Assembly: GCF_025061645.1 (NCBI RefSeq)
Contig: NZ_JANYMP010000052.1
Location: 1-42,935 of the forward strand
Direction: 5' to 3'
Length of the DNA stretch: 42,935 bases
From: Umezawaea endophytica
GTDB taxonomy: Bacteria; Actinomycetota; Actinomycetes; Mycobacteriales; Pseudonocardiaceae
Positions 1 to 8,019 of the stretch are shown here, piece by piece (the first letter of the stretch is position 1; every line of letters starts with the position of its first letter). The translations under genes were made by a program, and so were the position numbers. The notes below the pieces were generated by a model that was not told the DNA's origin, did not search any database, and saw only the letters and a list, made by a program, of their open reading frames with translations.

Positions 1-16
1 CTGCGGGACAATTTTT

Positions 17-63
17 CCCTGTGGGGGAGCACTGGTGACGGTGCTCCCCCACAGGGCTTTTTT
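17..63 (+). terminator. Rho-independent terminator
   Basis: A perfect 16-bp inverted repeat (arms 17-32 and 41-56, 8-nt loop) is followed by six T residues at 58-63. This is a textbook intrinsic terminator for a gene that ends before the window. On the other strand the stem is followed by A residues, so it should work in the forward direction only. Confidence 0.9.
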
Positions 64-190
64 GCGTTCGACGAACTGGGGGTCCCCCGTTCGTGAAGAC
101 CCCCCGATTCACAACCTAGCCGAGGGGTCCGACAGTTTTTTGAGAACTGGTGCTGACGAAGCGTCGGGGGGCGGGGATACGGTCCGGCTC

Positions 191-548
191 ATGGTGGAGA
201 AGCGTGTGGGTGGGCGGGCTTGGGTTGTCGTTTCGGTCACGGCTTCGGTGGATGGGCGGGTGACGCTCAGTCGGTCTGAGCGGTTGCTCGACGTGGACGT
301 GGATCGGCGGTGGAAGGCGGGTTGGGCGGCGGACGCCGGTGAGGTGCTGGAGCGGCGGTCTGCCTTGATCGAGCAGCGGTGTCGGCCGACGGTCGTGCTG
401 GAGGGCAGTGGGACCTTCGTGGCCGATGAGGGTCGGGCCGCTGGACCTGCCTGAGGCGGACGCGGGCGCTGAGGAGCTGTGGGTGGTGGGTGTCGAGGTC
501 GGTGCTCACGGCACGGTCTGGTCCCACTACGAGGTCGTGGCGGAGTAG
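191..548 (+). pseudogene. RibD C-terminal/dihydrofolate-reductase-like remnant
   Basis: The frame from ATG 191 encodes a start typical of the RibD-C/DHFR-like reductase family: a VVVSVTASVDGRVTL strand-loop motif, then a VLEGSGTFV segment near residue 75. That frame stops at 454. The expected continuation (GPLDLP...) is found in the next forward frame and runs to a TAG at 546-548. Together the two frames give only about 118 residues, where intact members have about 220 or more, so much of the C-terminal half is missing. I read this as a frameshifted and internally deleted reductase gene. The family assignment is from recalled motifs. A short, real, unrelated protein is possible but less likely. 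Confidence 0.4.
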
Positions 549-562
549 GCCGTTCGGTCGTC

Positions 563-568
563 TACCGT
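563..568 (+). promoter_or_regulatory. -10 element (TACCGT) of a probable leaderless dgt promoter
   Basis: TACCGT fits the actinobacterial TANNNT -10 pattern and ends 6 nt before the dgt ATG. No purine-rich ribosome binding site precedes that ATG. Transcription would start at or next to the start codon. No clear -35 element is seen. Confidence 0.45.
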
Positions 569-574
569 TTCGGC

Positions 575-2143
575 ATGGAGAGCGAACCACTCGACCCCCG
601 CACGGCTCGCAGGTCCGGCGCGGTGGGCACGTCGCCCGCGGACCTGGCGTCCAGCCCGTTCCGGGCGGACCGGGACCGGGTGGCGAGTTCGCCGTTCTTC
701 GCGCGGCTCGGAGGCGTGACGCAGGTCGTCAGCTCCACCGGGTCGGGCCTGCTGGTGCACAACCGGCTCACGCACAGCCTGAAGGTGGCGCAAGCCGCGC
801 GGGCGATCGCGGAACGGCTGTGCGCGCGGCCCGAACTGGTGGGGGTGCTGGACAAGCTCGGCGGGTGCGACCCGGACGTGGTGGAGGCCGCCGCGCTGGC
901 GCACGACCTCGGCCACCCGCCGTTCGGGCACCTCGGCGAGCAGGTGCTGGACCGGATCGCCCGGCACCGGCTTGGCCTGGCGGACGGGTTCGAGGGGAAC
1001 GCGCAGTCGTTCCGGATAGTGACGACGACCGACGTGCGCGGGCCCGCCGCCGTCGGACTGGACCTGACCGTCGCCGTGCGGGCGGCGATGCTGAAGTACC
1101 CGTGGACCCGGCTGTCCCACCCGGACCCGCACCCGCGGGAGATGGCGGCCCCGCCGCGCGGGGCGTCCGAGCCGTCGGACGGGCCGGGGACCGGGGCGGC
1201 GAAGTTCTCCGCCTACGTGACGGAACTGGAAGACCTGGTGCAGGCCCGGGCCCCCTACGAAGGCCGGGTCGAGGACTGGCAGCAGACCGTCGAGGCGTCG
1301 GTCATGGACACGGCGGACGACATCGCGTACGCCATCCACGACCTGGAGGACTTCCACCGGGTGGGCGTGCTCCAGCACGCGACCGTCGCGGCCGAACTGG
1401 GGACGTGGCTGAACGAGGGGCTGGAACTGGCCGGGCTCTCGCGGGCGGAACTCGCCGAGCAGCAGCGGAGGCCGGGGCGGTCGCTGGAGTCGTTGCGGCG
1501 GCGGCTGCACGCGAAGGACTCGTGGGCGGTCGACGACGACGCGTTCGCGGCCGCGGTGGCGAAGGTCCGGGCCGAACTCGTGGACGGGTTGCTGTCCGTG
1601 CCGTTCGACGGGTCGGTCGAGGCCGAGCAGGCCGTCGCCGGGTTCTCCGCGCGGTGGACGCGCCGACTGGTCGACGCGGTCGGGGTCGTGGAGGAGCCGA
1701 CGACGCGGTCGGGGCACGTGGTGCTGGCCGTCCCGCAGTGGCACGAGGTGCAGGTGCTGAAGTTCGTGCACCGGCGTTTCGTCCTGTTGCGCCCGGATTT
1801 GGCCCTGCACCAACGAGGTCAGGCCCGGTTGATCACGGCGCTGGTCGAAGCGCTCGAGCAGTGGGTGACCGACCGGCACGAGTCGGACCGGCTGCCGCGC
1901 CGCCTGCACGACCTGGTGGAGCTCGCCGAGACCGAGTACGCGGTGCTCGCCCGCACCGACCCGCGCGCGCTCATCGGCGCGACCGGTGAAGCGCCGACGG
2001 GGAAGGACGCGGTGCGCGCGCTCGCACGGGGTCGCGCGGTCGTCGACTTCGTCGCTTCGCTGACGGACAACCAGGCCGCCGCGCTGCTCGACGCGTTGTC
2101 CGGTCGGACAGGTCAGTTGTGGACGGACGCCTTCGTCCTGTGA
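575..2143 (+). CDS. dgt: deoxyguanosinetriphosphate triphosphohydrolase
   Basis: The 522-residue product is an HD-superfamily dNTPase that hydrolyses dGTP or other dNTPs to the nucleoside and triphosphate, a cytosolic nucleotide-pool housekeeping role. HD-family metal ligands are visible: His67 in NRLTHSLKV, His110-Asp111 in AHDLGHPPFGH, and the later Asp in DTADDIAYAIHDLED. Length fits the actinobacterial dgt type. ATG 575 is preferred over upstream in-frame starts because family similarity begins shortly after it and a TANNNT element sits 6 nt upstream. The gene is monocistronic in appearance. Biochemical specificity (dGTP only, or several dNTPs) cannot be read from the sequence. Confidence 0.92.
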   Translation: MESEPLDPRTARRSGAVGTSPADLASSPFRADRDRVASSPFFARLGGVTQVVSSTGSGLLVHNRLTHSLKVAQAARAIAERLCARPELVGVLDKLGGCDPDVVEAAALAHDLGHPPFGHLGEQVLDRIARHRLGLADGFEGNAQSFRIVTTTDVRGPAAVGLDLTVAVRAAMLKYPWTRLSHPDPHPREMAAPPRGASEPSDGPGTGAAKFSAYVTELEDLVQARAPYEGRVEDWQQTVEASVMDTADDIAYAIHDLEDFHRVGVLQHATVAAELGTWLNEGLELAGLSRAELAEQQRRPGRSLESLRRRLHAKDSWAVDDDAFAAAVAKVRAELVDGLLSVPFDGSVEAEQAVAGFSARWTRRLVDAVGVVEEPTTRSGHVVLAVPQWHEVQVLKFVHRRFVLLRPDLALHQRGQARLITALVEALEQWVTDRHESDRLPRRLHDLVELAETEYAVLARTDPRALIGATGEAPTGKDAVRALARGRAVVDFVASLTDNQAAALLDALSGRTGQLWTDAFVL

Positions 2144-2445
2144 AAGCCCCGCATCCCCCCGCACACCAGGGGTGAAGTCCCCGTGGGGATTCCCCGCGAC
2201 AGCGCAAGGCGGATCCCGCGGTGCGCCCGGTCGTCGGAACGCGTGCCGCCGTTCGGGCGTGTGGACAGTGTCCTGTCGTGCGCAAACGCAGTGTGAACGG
2301 TCAACTGTTGGGTGGCCCGCGTACTGAGACGTCCTCCAAACGGACGCTGACCGTATCCGGTTGGGCACAATACGTTGGCGCGGCCGGTTCGATCCGGCTC
2401 ACAGGCCGCGTGCGTCGGGGCACGCTCAATTCGGGGGAGACGCCC
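2144..2445. other. intergenic region between dgt and the subtilase gene
   Basis: This 302-bp stretch holds no convincing ORF. Just after dgt there are short GGGG/CCCC self-complementary repeats around 2168-2195 that could form a weak terminator without a T-tract. The last 10 bases carry the GGGGGAGA ribosome binding site of the next gene. The promoter of the peptidase should lie here but I cannot place it with confidence. Confidence 0.4.
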
Positions 2446-5259
2446 GTGCGCTCACCGCTGCACCGTTCACGAAGAAGGTCCCTCATCGCCGCCGGTACGG
2501 CGATGTTGTTGGCAACGTTGGGTTCCATCACCCCCGCCCAGGCCGCTCCGGTCAAGGCGGGCAAGGACTTCTCCGACGTGACGGCGAAGCAGATCGCCGC
2601 ACTCCAGGACATCAAGAAGTCCGTGACCAAGGCCGAGTCCAAAGTGGACAGCGCGCTCGTCGTCGAGCAGCGCCGCCGCTCCTCGGTCGGCACCATGTCC
2701 AAGCTGCCGGACCTGAAGACCGGGGTCGAGGTGCAGGCCGGTGACACCGTCCTGGTCGACATCCGCGCCGAGAAGGTCGGCGACGAACTCCTGAACGCGA
2801 TCCGCGGCGGGGGAGGCGGCATCAGGTCGTTCTCCGTCGAGGGCGCGACGGTGCGGGCGCAGATCCCGCTGTCGCAGATCAGCCAGCTCGCCGAGCGCGG
2901 CGACGTCAAGCGGGTCGAGGCGGCCGTGGGCGCGATGACCGCGCACCTCGACAAGACCAAGACCACCAAGAGCAAGAAGCCGCGCGCCGAGCTGTCCAAG
3001 GACGCCAAGGCCAAGCAGGTCGAGGCCAAGGCGCGCCAGGCGCTCATCTCCGTGCAGGCCGTGAAGACCGGTGAGGGCGACCGCGCCCACGCCGCCGACA
3101 CCGCCCGCGCGCAGTTCCACGTCACCGGCACCGGCGTGAAGCTCTGCGCCCTGTCCGACGGCATCGGCTCGCTCGTCGCCTCGCAGGCCGCGGGTGAACT
3201 GCCCGCCGTCGACGTGCTCACCGGCCAGGCGGGCTCCGGCGACGAGGGCACCGCGATGCTGGAGATCCTCCACGACATCGCGCCCAACGCCGAGCTGGGC
3301 TTCGCCACCGCGTTCAACGGCGACGCCAGCTTCGCCGACAACATCAAGGGCCTGCGCTTCCAGCTCGGCTGCGACATCATCGTCGACGACGTCCTGTACT
3401 TCAACGAGTCGCCGTTCCAGGACGGCATCATCGCCCGCGCGGTCGACGCGGTCACCGCCGACGGCGCGGTGTACTTCTCGTCCGCGGGCAACGAGGGCAA
3501 CGTCGCGGAAGGGACCTCCGGCCACTGGGAGGGCAACTTCGTCGACTCCGGCGTCAGCATCGGCAAGTTCGCGGGCTCGGCCCACGACTTCGACCCGAAC
3601 CCGAACGCCAAGCAGGTGTTCAACCCGCTGTCGAACAACTCCGGCGGCGTCCCGGTCACGCTGTTCTGGTCCGACCCGCTCGGCCAGTCCGCCAACGACT
3701 ACGACCTCTACGTGACCAACTCACAGGGCGCGGTCGTGGCGTTCAGCCAGAACCCGCAGGAAGGCACGCAGGACCCCTACGAGCGGGTCAACACCCCCAC
3801 CTCCGGTTCGGGTCTGCGCCTCGCGGTCGTCAAGTTCCGCGGTGAGGACCGCTACCTCGCGCTGTCCGCGCTGGGCGGTCGCTTCAAGGACTCCTCCGAC
3901 GGCCTCAAGAAGTTCGTCACGCCCGGCGTGACCCGCGGCCACTCGGCCGCCAAGGGCGCCATCAGCGTCGCCGCGGCCCCGGCCGCCTCCGCGCTCCCGT
4001 TCGACCTGGAGCCCGGTGACCCGGCGAACCCGGCGGGCCCGTACCCCGGCACCTTCTCCTCCGCGTCCAAGCTGGAGCGGTTCACCTCCGACGGCCCGCG
4101 CAAGGTGTTCTTCAAGGCCGACGGCACCCCCGGCGCCGAGACCCGGCAGAAGCCGGACCTCACCGCCGCCGACGGCGTCGCCACCAGCGTGAGCGGCTTC
4201 AACCCGTTCTTCGGCACCTCGGCCGCCGCGCCGAACGCCGCCGCCATCGCGGGCCTGATCCTGTCCGGCAACCCGACGCTCACCCCGGCCGAGATCAAGG
4301 AAGCCCTCACGGCGACCGCGATCGACATCGCCGAGCCCGGCACGGACAACCGCTCCGGTGTCGGCGTCGTGCTCGCGGACCGCGCGCTGTCCTACACGGG
4401 CGCCAGCCCGCAGGCCCTCGCGACGGCCCAGAAGCCGACGATCGTCAACGACGCCGACGGCAGCCAGTACCTGAAGCCGGGCACCACCTCCACGGTCACC
4501 GTGCCGGTGCTCAACTCCGGTGACGGCACCGCCGCGTCCACCAGCGTCGTCCTCTCCACGCCCACCGCGGGCGTGACGATCGCGCCGAGGTCCAAGTCCT
4601 ACGGCAACATCGAGGTCGGCCAGACCGTCACCAACACCTTCAAGGTGACCATCCCGGCGGCGTTCGTCCCCGGTGACCAGGTCAAGCTCGACGCCCGCGT
4701 CACGTTCGCGGGCTCCACGTCGCCCACGACGAAGTCGTTCCAGCTCGGCGTCGGCGAGCCGTCGCGCGAGTTCAAGCACTTCGCCTACAGCGGCGCCCCC
4801 ATCGCGATCCCGGACAACAGCACCGTCGGTGCGACCGTCCAGCTCCCGGTGACCGGTGTCGGCCGGGCGTCCAAGGTGACGTTCTCCATCGACGGCGACA
4901 CCTGCTCGACCGCCGACGCGTCGCCCACGGTCGGCATCGACCACACGTTCGTCGGTGACCTGGTCGGCACGCTGACCTCGCCGACGGGTGCGACGGCCAC
5001 GCTGTTCTCGCGTTCCGGCTCGGGCGGCAACAACCTCTGCAAGGTCGTCTTCGACGACAGCGCGGCGGCGTCGTTCTCCACCGTGACGTCGGCTCAGGCG
5101 CCGTTCACCGGCACCTGGAAGCCGTCCTCGGGCACGCTCGGGTCGCTGACCTCCGGGTCGGCCGACGGCACCTGGACGTTCAAGGTCGTCGACGCCGCGG
5201 GCACCGACGTGGGCTCCGTGCGGGCCGTCTCGCTGCACCTCGCCGGCTACGTGTCCTAG
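2446..5259 (+). CDS. secreted S8/S53-like serine peptidase with C-terminal P domain
   Basis: A 937-residue exported protein. Residues 1-33 form a signal peptide (RSRRRS, hydrophobic core, cleavage after AQA). A basic, helical propeptide-like region follows to about residue 210. The peptidase core has Asp238 (ALSDGIG), oxyanion Asn349 (SSAGNEGN) and nucleophile Ser592 (GTSAAAP). Where classical subtilases carry the catalytic His in HGTxVA, this protein has Asp266-Glu267 in GDEGTAMLEI, suggesting a sedolisin-like Ser/Glu/Asp arrangement. A linker domain follows, then a proprotein-convertase P domain from about residue 770 to the end. GTG 2446 is chosen for its GGGGGAGA site 5 nt upstream and because the signal peptide starts there. 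Substrate unknown. Confidence 0.85.
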   Translation: MRSPLHRSRRRSLIAAGTAMLLATLGSITPAQAAPVKAGKDFSDVTAKQIAALQDIKKSVTKAESKVDSALVVEQRRRSSVGTMSKLPDLKTGVEVQAGDTVLVDIRAEKVGDELLNAIRGGGGGIRSFSVEGATVRAQIPLSQISQLAERGDVKRVEAAVGAMTAHLDKTKTTKSKKPRAELSKDAKAKQVEAKARQALISVQAVKTGEGDRAHAADTARAQFHVTGTGVKLCALSDGIGSLVASQAAGELPAVDVLTGQAGSGDEGTAMLEILHDIAPNAELGFATAFNGDASFADNIKGLRFQLGCDIIVDDVLYFNESPFQDGIIARAVDAVTADGAVYFSSAGNEGNVAEGTSGHWEGNFVDSGVSIGKFAGSAHDFDPNPNAKQVFNPLSNNSGGVPVTLFWSDPLGQSANDYDLYVTNSQGAVVAFSQNPQEGTQDPYERVNTPTSGSGLRLAVVKFRGEDRYLALSALGGRFKDSSDGLKKFVTPGVTRGHSAAKGAISVAAAPAASALPFDLEPGDPANPAGPYPGTFSSASKLERFTSDGPRKVFFKADGTPGAETRQKPDLTAADGVATSVSGFNPFFGTSAAAPNAAAIAGLILSGNPTLTPAEIKEALTATAIDIAEPGTDNRSGVGVVLADRALSYTGASPQALATAQKPTIVNDADGSQYLKPGTTSTVTVPVLNSGDGTAASTSVVLSTPTAGVTIAPRSKSYGNIEVGQTVTNTFKVTIPAAFVPGDQVKLDARVTFAGSTSPTTKSFQLGVGEPSREFKHFAYSGAPIAIPDNSTVGATVQLPVTGVGRASKVTFSIDGDTCSTADASPTVGIDHTFVGDLVGTLTSPTGATATLFSRSGSGGNNLCKVVFDDSAAASFSTVTSAQAPFTGTWKPSSGTLGSLTSGSADGTWTFKVVDAAGTDVGSVRAVSLHLAGYVS

Positions 5260-5267
5260 TTCGGCCT

Positions 5268-5353
5268 GTGGTGGCCCCTGACGCGTCGGGGGCCACCACA
5301 CGGTCACTTCACACGAGAACGGCCCCCGCTGGGCAGCGGGGGCCGTTCTCGTG
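5268..5353. terminator. tandem hairpins, bidirectional terminator region
   Basis: Two perfect hairpins lie between convergent genes: 5268-5278/5289-5299 (11 bp) and 5312-5330/5335-5353 (19 bp stem, 4-nt loop). Neither has a long T-tract, which is common in high-GC actinobacteria. The second is strong enough to end transcription from both sides. Confidence 0.8.
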
Positions 5354-5368
5354 CGCGCGGGGGACCGG

Positions 5369-6346
5369 CTACTTGGGCCACTCCCAGCGGACGCCGAACA
5401 CGCCGGGACCGAAGCCCAGCGCCACGGCGTGCACGCCACCGGCGTTGTCGAGCGTGAGGTTGCGGCGACGCGACGGCGTCTCGTCACCGGCGGGCAGGCT
5501 GTACTGCTGGCAGCGGGCGGGCAGGTTCGACTGGTCGAACCGGACCTCGATCACGTACTCGCGCACGGGCAGCCGGAACTTGCGCGCGAAGGAGTTGTTG
5601 CCCGCGGGGTAGTGCCCCTCGGGGAAGACCAGTTCGTACTCCATGATGATGGTCTCGCCCCGCGCCAGGGGGCGGTCGAACATCATCTCGGCGACCATGA
5701 TGTTGACGTCGGTGTCCTCGGCGACCCGGCCGAGGTGGCAGTTGCGGAGGTTCGCGACCTCCGGCAGCACGTCCTTGTCCTCGGTCTCGAACACCAGCGC
5801 CCAGCGGTCCGGGCCGTCCTGCTCGGCGCGCAGGATCTGCCGCACCCAGATCGACTTCTGGCCACCGTCGGCGGCGATCTCGATGCGGTCGTGCTGGCTG
5901 ATCCGCCCGAGCTTGACGTCGGACGTCGTGTCCACCTTGGTGAGCAGGTCGGCGACCCGCTCACGACCCGCCCAGAGCGCGTCGATGGGCATCATCGTGG
6001 TGGGGCGGCAACGCCTGCCGCGTGGACGAGGTGGCCCGAGCAGGGCGGACAGGCCCGCCTGCGGGACACCCAGGACGGATTCGAGATGCCGCAGCGCTTC
6101 CAGCGACTCGGGTCGTTCGGGTCGACGTCGACCCGACTGCCAGTAGCTGAGCGTGGCGACGCTGATGGTGACCCCGCGCAGGCCCAAGCGGTGCTGGATG
6201 CGGTCCAGGCTGAGCCGACTCGCTTTGATCGCCGCTCTCAGGGCCTCGGGAAACGGTCCCGTGGTCAGGAGCTGCGCCAGACTGCCGTGGCCCGTCGAAT
6301 CGATGTCTTCGACAGACAGAGTAGGTCGACCGGCAGCGTTGGTCAT
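5369..6346 (-). CDS. XRE-type HTH regulator with a beta-rich C-terminal domain
   Basis: A 325-residue protein. Residues about 30-105 form a helix-turn-helix of the XRE/Cro type, including SVATLSYWQSGRRRPERP, typical of actinobacterial regulators of this layout. The remaining 200 residues are a predicted beta-rich, acidic domain with no enzyme motif I recognise (segments such as ADGGQKSIWVRQIL, VFPEGHYPAGNNSFARKF and FGVRWEWPK). The ATG is preceded by GGGGAG at suitable spacing on the minus strand. It is convergent with the subtilase gene and divergent from the methyltransferase-like gene, which it might control. Ligand and targets unknown. Confidence 0.75.
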   Translation of the reverse strand: MTNAAGRPTLSVEDIDSTGHGSLAQLLTTGPFPEALRAAIKASRLSLDRIQHRLGLRGVTISVATLSYWQSGRRRPERPESLEALRHLESVLGVPQAGLSALLGPPRPRGRRCRPTTMMPIDALWAGRERVADLLTKVDTTSDVKLGRISQHDRIEIAADGGQKSIWVRQILRAEQDGPDRWALVFETEDKDVLPEVANLRNCHLGRVAEDTDVNIMVAEMMFDRPLARGETIIMEYELVFPEGHYPAGNNSFARKFRLPVREYVIEVRFDQSNLPARCQQYSLPAGDETPSRRRNLTLDNAGGVHAVALGFGPGVFGVRWEWPK

Positions 6347-6660
6347 GGTGACTCCCCGCTGTCATTAGATCACGCCCAAGTGACCCTACCCGCCAACGAT
6401 TGGTGTTGGTGGCGACCGGATGGAGTCAATGGTTGGTCCGTACGGGTTACACGCTTTCTCTGTGGATACCTCTCTGTCAAGTGGTGATCGTTGGTACTTC
6501 GCCCAGTGTGAACCCGCCGGTAACATTCTGCACGAGGCGCCGGATGAGTGGGAAAACCCCCTTCGGTGTCGGTTGTGCCGTCGTGGTGGCCCGGTGCCGA
6601 GCGGGCCGGGCCACCAGCGACCGGCCACCTACTGGCGACGCCCGATCGGGTGGCTCTACT
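6347..6660. other. divergent regulatory region of uncertain coding status
   Basis: This 314-bp stretch separates the minus-strand regulator from the forward methyltransferase-like gene. It is less GC-rich than its surroundings. It contains in-frame upstream extensions of the methyltransferase frame (ATG 6544) and a different open frame from ATG 6420 with unusual Trp/Cys content. Neither has convincing codon bias, so I leave it as non-coding with a caveat. Confidence 0.35.
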
Positions 6661-7254
6661 GTGTCGACGGTGACTTCGGGCCAGGATTTCGCCGCAGGAA
6701 GCCGCGAGCCGGAGGACGTGCTCGTCGAGGTCGCGCGCGCTGTGCTCGGTCCTGGTGACCACCGGATCCTGGACCTCATGGACGTGACCCTCCAGCCGTA
6801 CGGCCGGGTGGTGGACGTGGTGCGCGCCAGCGACGACCTCGTCCCGCGACTGGCCCACGAGAACGCCCTCGACCAGGCCTTCCTGCTCGCCCGCAAGGTC
6901 CTCCGGCCCGGTGGCATCCTGGTCGCCGCCGTCCCCGAGCTGGACCGGCTGAGCAGGCTCCGGCCGATCACGGCCCCGCCGAAGGTGATCGGCCGCGGCG
7001 AGAGCCGCCAGGTGACCGTGCAGTTGTGGGACTGGTCGAACGACGGCGAGTCCTACGAGCTGGAGGTCGTCCAGTTCGAACGCGTGCTGGGGGCCTGGCA
7101 AATCGCGTCCTCGGTCGCGACCCGGCATCGCGTCCTGACCCCGGAGCAGATGGCCGAGCAGTTCGCGCTCGCCGGTTTCGGCGCCGTCCAGCGGCTCCTG
7201 CCCGGTGAGAGCGGCCACCCGCTGCCGGTCTGGGTCGCGGTGGCCCCCGCTTGA
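6661..7254 (+). CDS. methyltransferase-like protein lacking SAM motif I
   Basis: About 197 residues from GTG 6661. The central segment LLARKVLRPGGILVAAVP is the post-motif III signature of class I SAM-dependent methyltransferases, and the C-terminal part (VRVLTPEQM-like region, then LPVWVAVAP) matches the end of such folds. The Gly-rich motif I that binds SAM is not present: only about 35 residues separate a degenerate ILDLMDVTLQPYG strand from LRPGG. The start is uncertain. ATG 6544 would add 39 residues of weaker codon bias, and I prefer the later start because strong GC3 begins after it. The stop overlaps the start of the acVLRF1 gene (TTGA), implying translational coupling. It may be a degenerate, non-catalytic methyltransferase or a divergent one. 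Confidence 0.6.
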   Translation: MSTVTSGQDFAAGSREPEDVLVEVARAVLGPGDHRILDLMDVTLQPYGRVVDVVRASDDLVPRLAHENALDQAFLLARKVLRPGGILVAAVPELDRLSRLRPITAPPKVIGRGESRQVTVQLWDWSNDGESYELEVVQFERVLGAWQIASSVATRHRVLTPEQMAEQFALAGFGAVQRLLPGESGHPLPVWVAVAPA

Positions 7255-7913
7255 GCCGCGTCCGCGCGGTCGCGGGCGGCGGCCGGGCGGTCGAGGTCGA
7301 GCCCGAGCGGCTCGCGGGCTGGTTCGACCGGTTCTCCTCCCGGCACTGCGGGGTGTCCCGCACGGTGGTCGACGGCGACCACCTGGTGGTCCACGCCGTC
7401 GACGGGACGCGGGCCGAGGTGGACGTCCCGTTCCCGCCGCTGGCCGAACCGACGATCGCCGGACTGGTCGAGCACGCGCTCGTCCCCCGGCGGATCGGAC
7501 TGCTGCTGGTGCGGCTCGGCGGGCACAGCGTCGGGATCGCGGTGAACGGGGTCGTGGAGGCGTCGACCACCGACAGCCGCCAGGTGCACGGGCGCAACCG
7601 GGCGGGCGGGTGGTCGCAGCAGCGGTTCGCCCGGCGCCGGGAGGGGCAGGCGCGGGTGGCGCTGGAGGCCGCCGCCGCGGACGCCGTCCGCGTGCTGGCG
7701 CCCGAGGTGGACTCGCTGGACGCCGTGGTGCTCGGCGGTGACCGGCAGGCGCTCGACGTGCTGCGGGCCGACCGGCGGCTCGCCGCGGTATTCGCCAAGG
7801 CGGGGGAGCGGGTCCTCGACGTCGCCGAACCGCGCCGCGCGGTGCTCGACGAGGCGGCGGTGCGGGCGCGGGCCGTGGAGGTCGTGGTCCGGGCACCCGA
7901 GGCGCTCGGCTGA
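7251..7913 (+). CDS. acVLRF1-family peptidyl-tRNA hydrolase (Vms1-like release factor)
   Basis: A 220-residue protein of the Actinobacteria/Chloroflexi VLRF1 group, related to eukaryotic Vms1/ANKZF1 and the eRF1 fold. It is expected to cleave peptidyl-tRNA on stalled large ribosomal subunits in ribosome quality control. The key loop is visible at residues 119-125 (GGWSQQR) followed by FARRRE, the VLRF1 counterpart of the eRF1 GGQ region, with Gln123-Gln124. Start is TTG 7251, overlapping the preceding stop by 4 nt. No better start is seen before the conserved domain. The function is from family knowledge. Coupling to a methyltransferase-like gene is the notable context. Confidence 0.8.
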   Translation: MSRVRAVAGGGRAVEVEPERLAGWFDRFSSRHCGVSRTVVDGDHLVVHAVDGTRAEVDVPFPPLAEPTIAGLVEHALVPRRIGLLLVRLGGHSVGIAVNGVVEASTTDSRQVHGRNRAGGWSQQRFARRREGQARVALEAAAADAVRVLAPEVDSLDAVVLGGDRQALDVLRADRRLAAVFAKAGERVLDVAEPRRAVLDEAAVRARAVEVVVRAPEALG

Positions 7914-7941
7914 CCGCTCCGGGAAGAGCCGGAAATCGGGT

Positions 7942-7969
7942 GCAACCCGTGCGGCGGCCCATCGCATGG
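7942..7969 (+). promoter_or_regulatory. possible ECF-type promoter for the surface-protein/sigma cluster
   Basis: GCAACC at 7942-7947 resembles the -35 element of many actinobacterial ECF promoters. A plausible -10 region lies around 7962-7969 (TCGCATGG), about 16 nt away, and the first gene starts 50 nt further. The -10 match is poor, so autoregulation by the ECF factor is only a suggestion. Confidence 0.25.
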
Positions 7970-8019
7970 ATAGGGGTGAGGGCGGCGAACGCGCCGCCCG
8001 CGAACCCTAGGAGCAGCAA

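Noticed and set aside
2301-3695. Long minus-strand open frame (464 codons) opposite the subtilase gene
   Set aside because: It is a GC-skew shadow of the forward gene. The forward frame has a signal peptide, catalytic motifs and an RBS, and this one has none.
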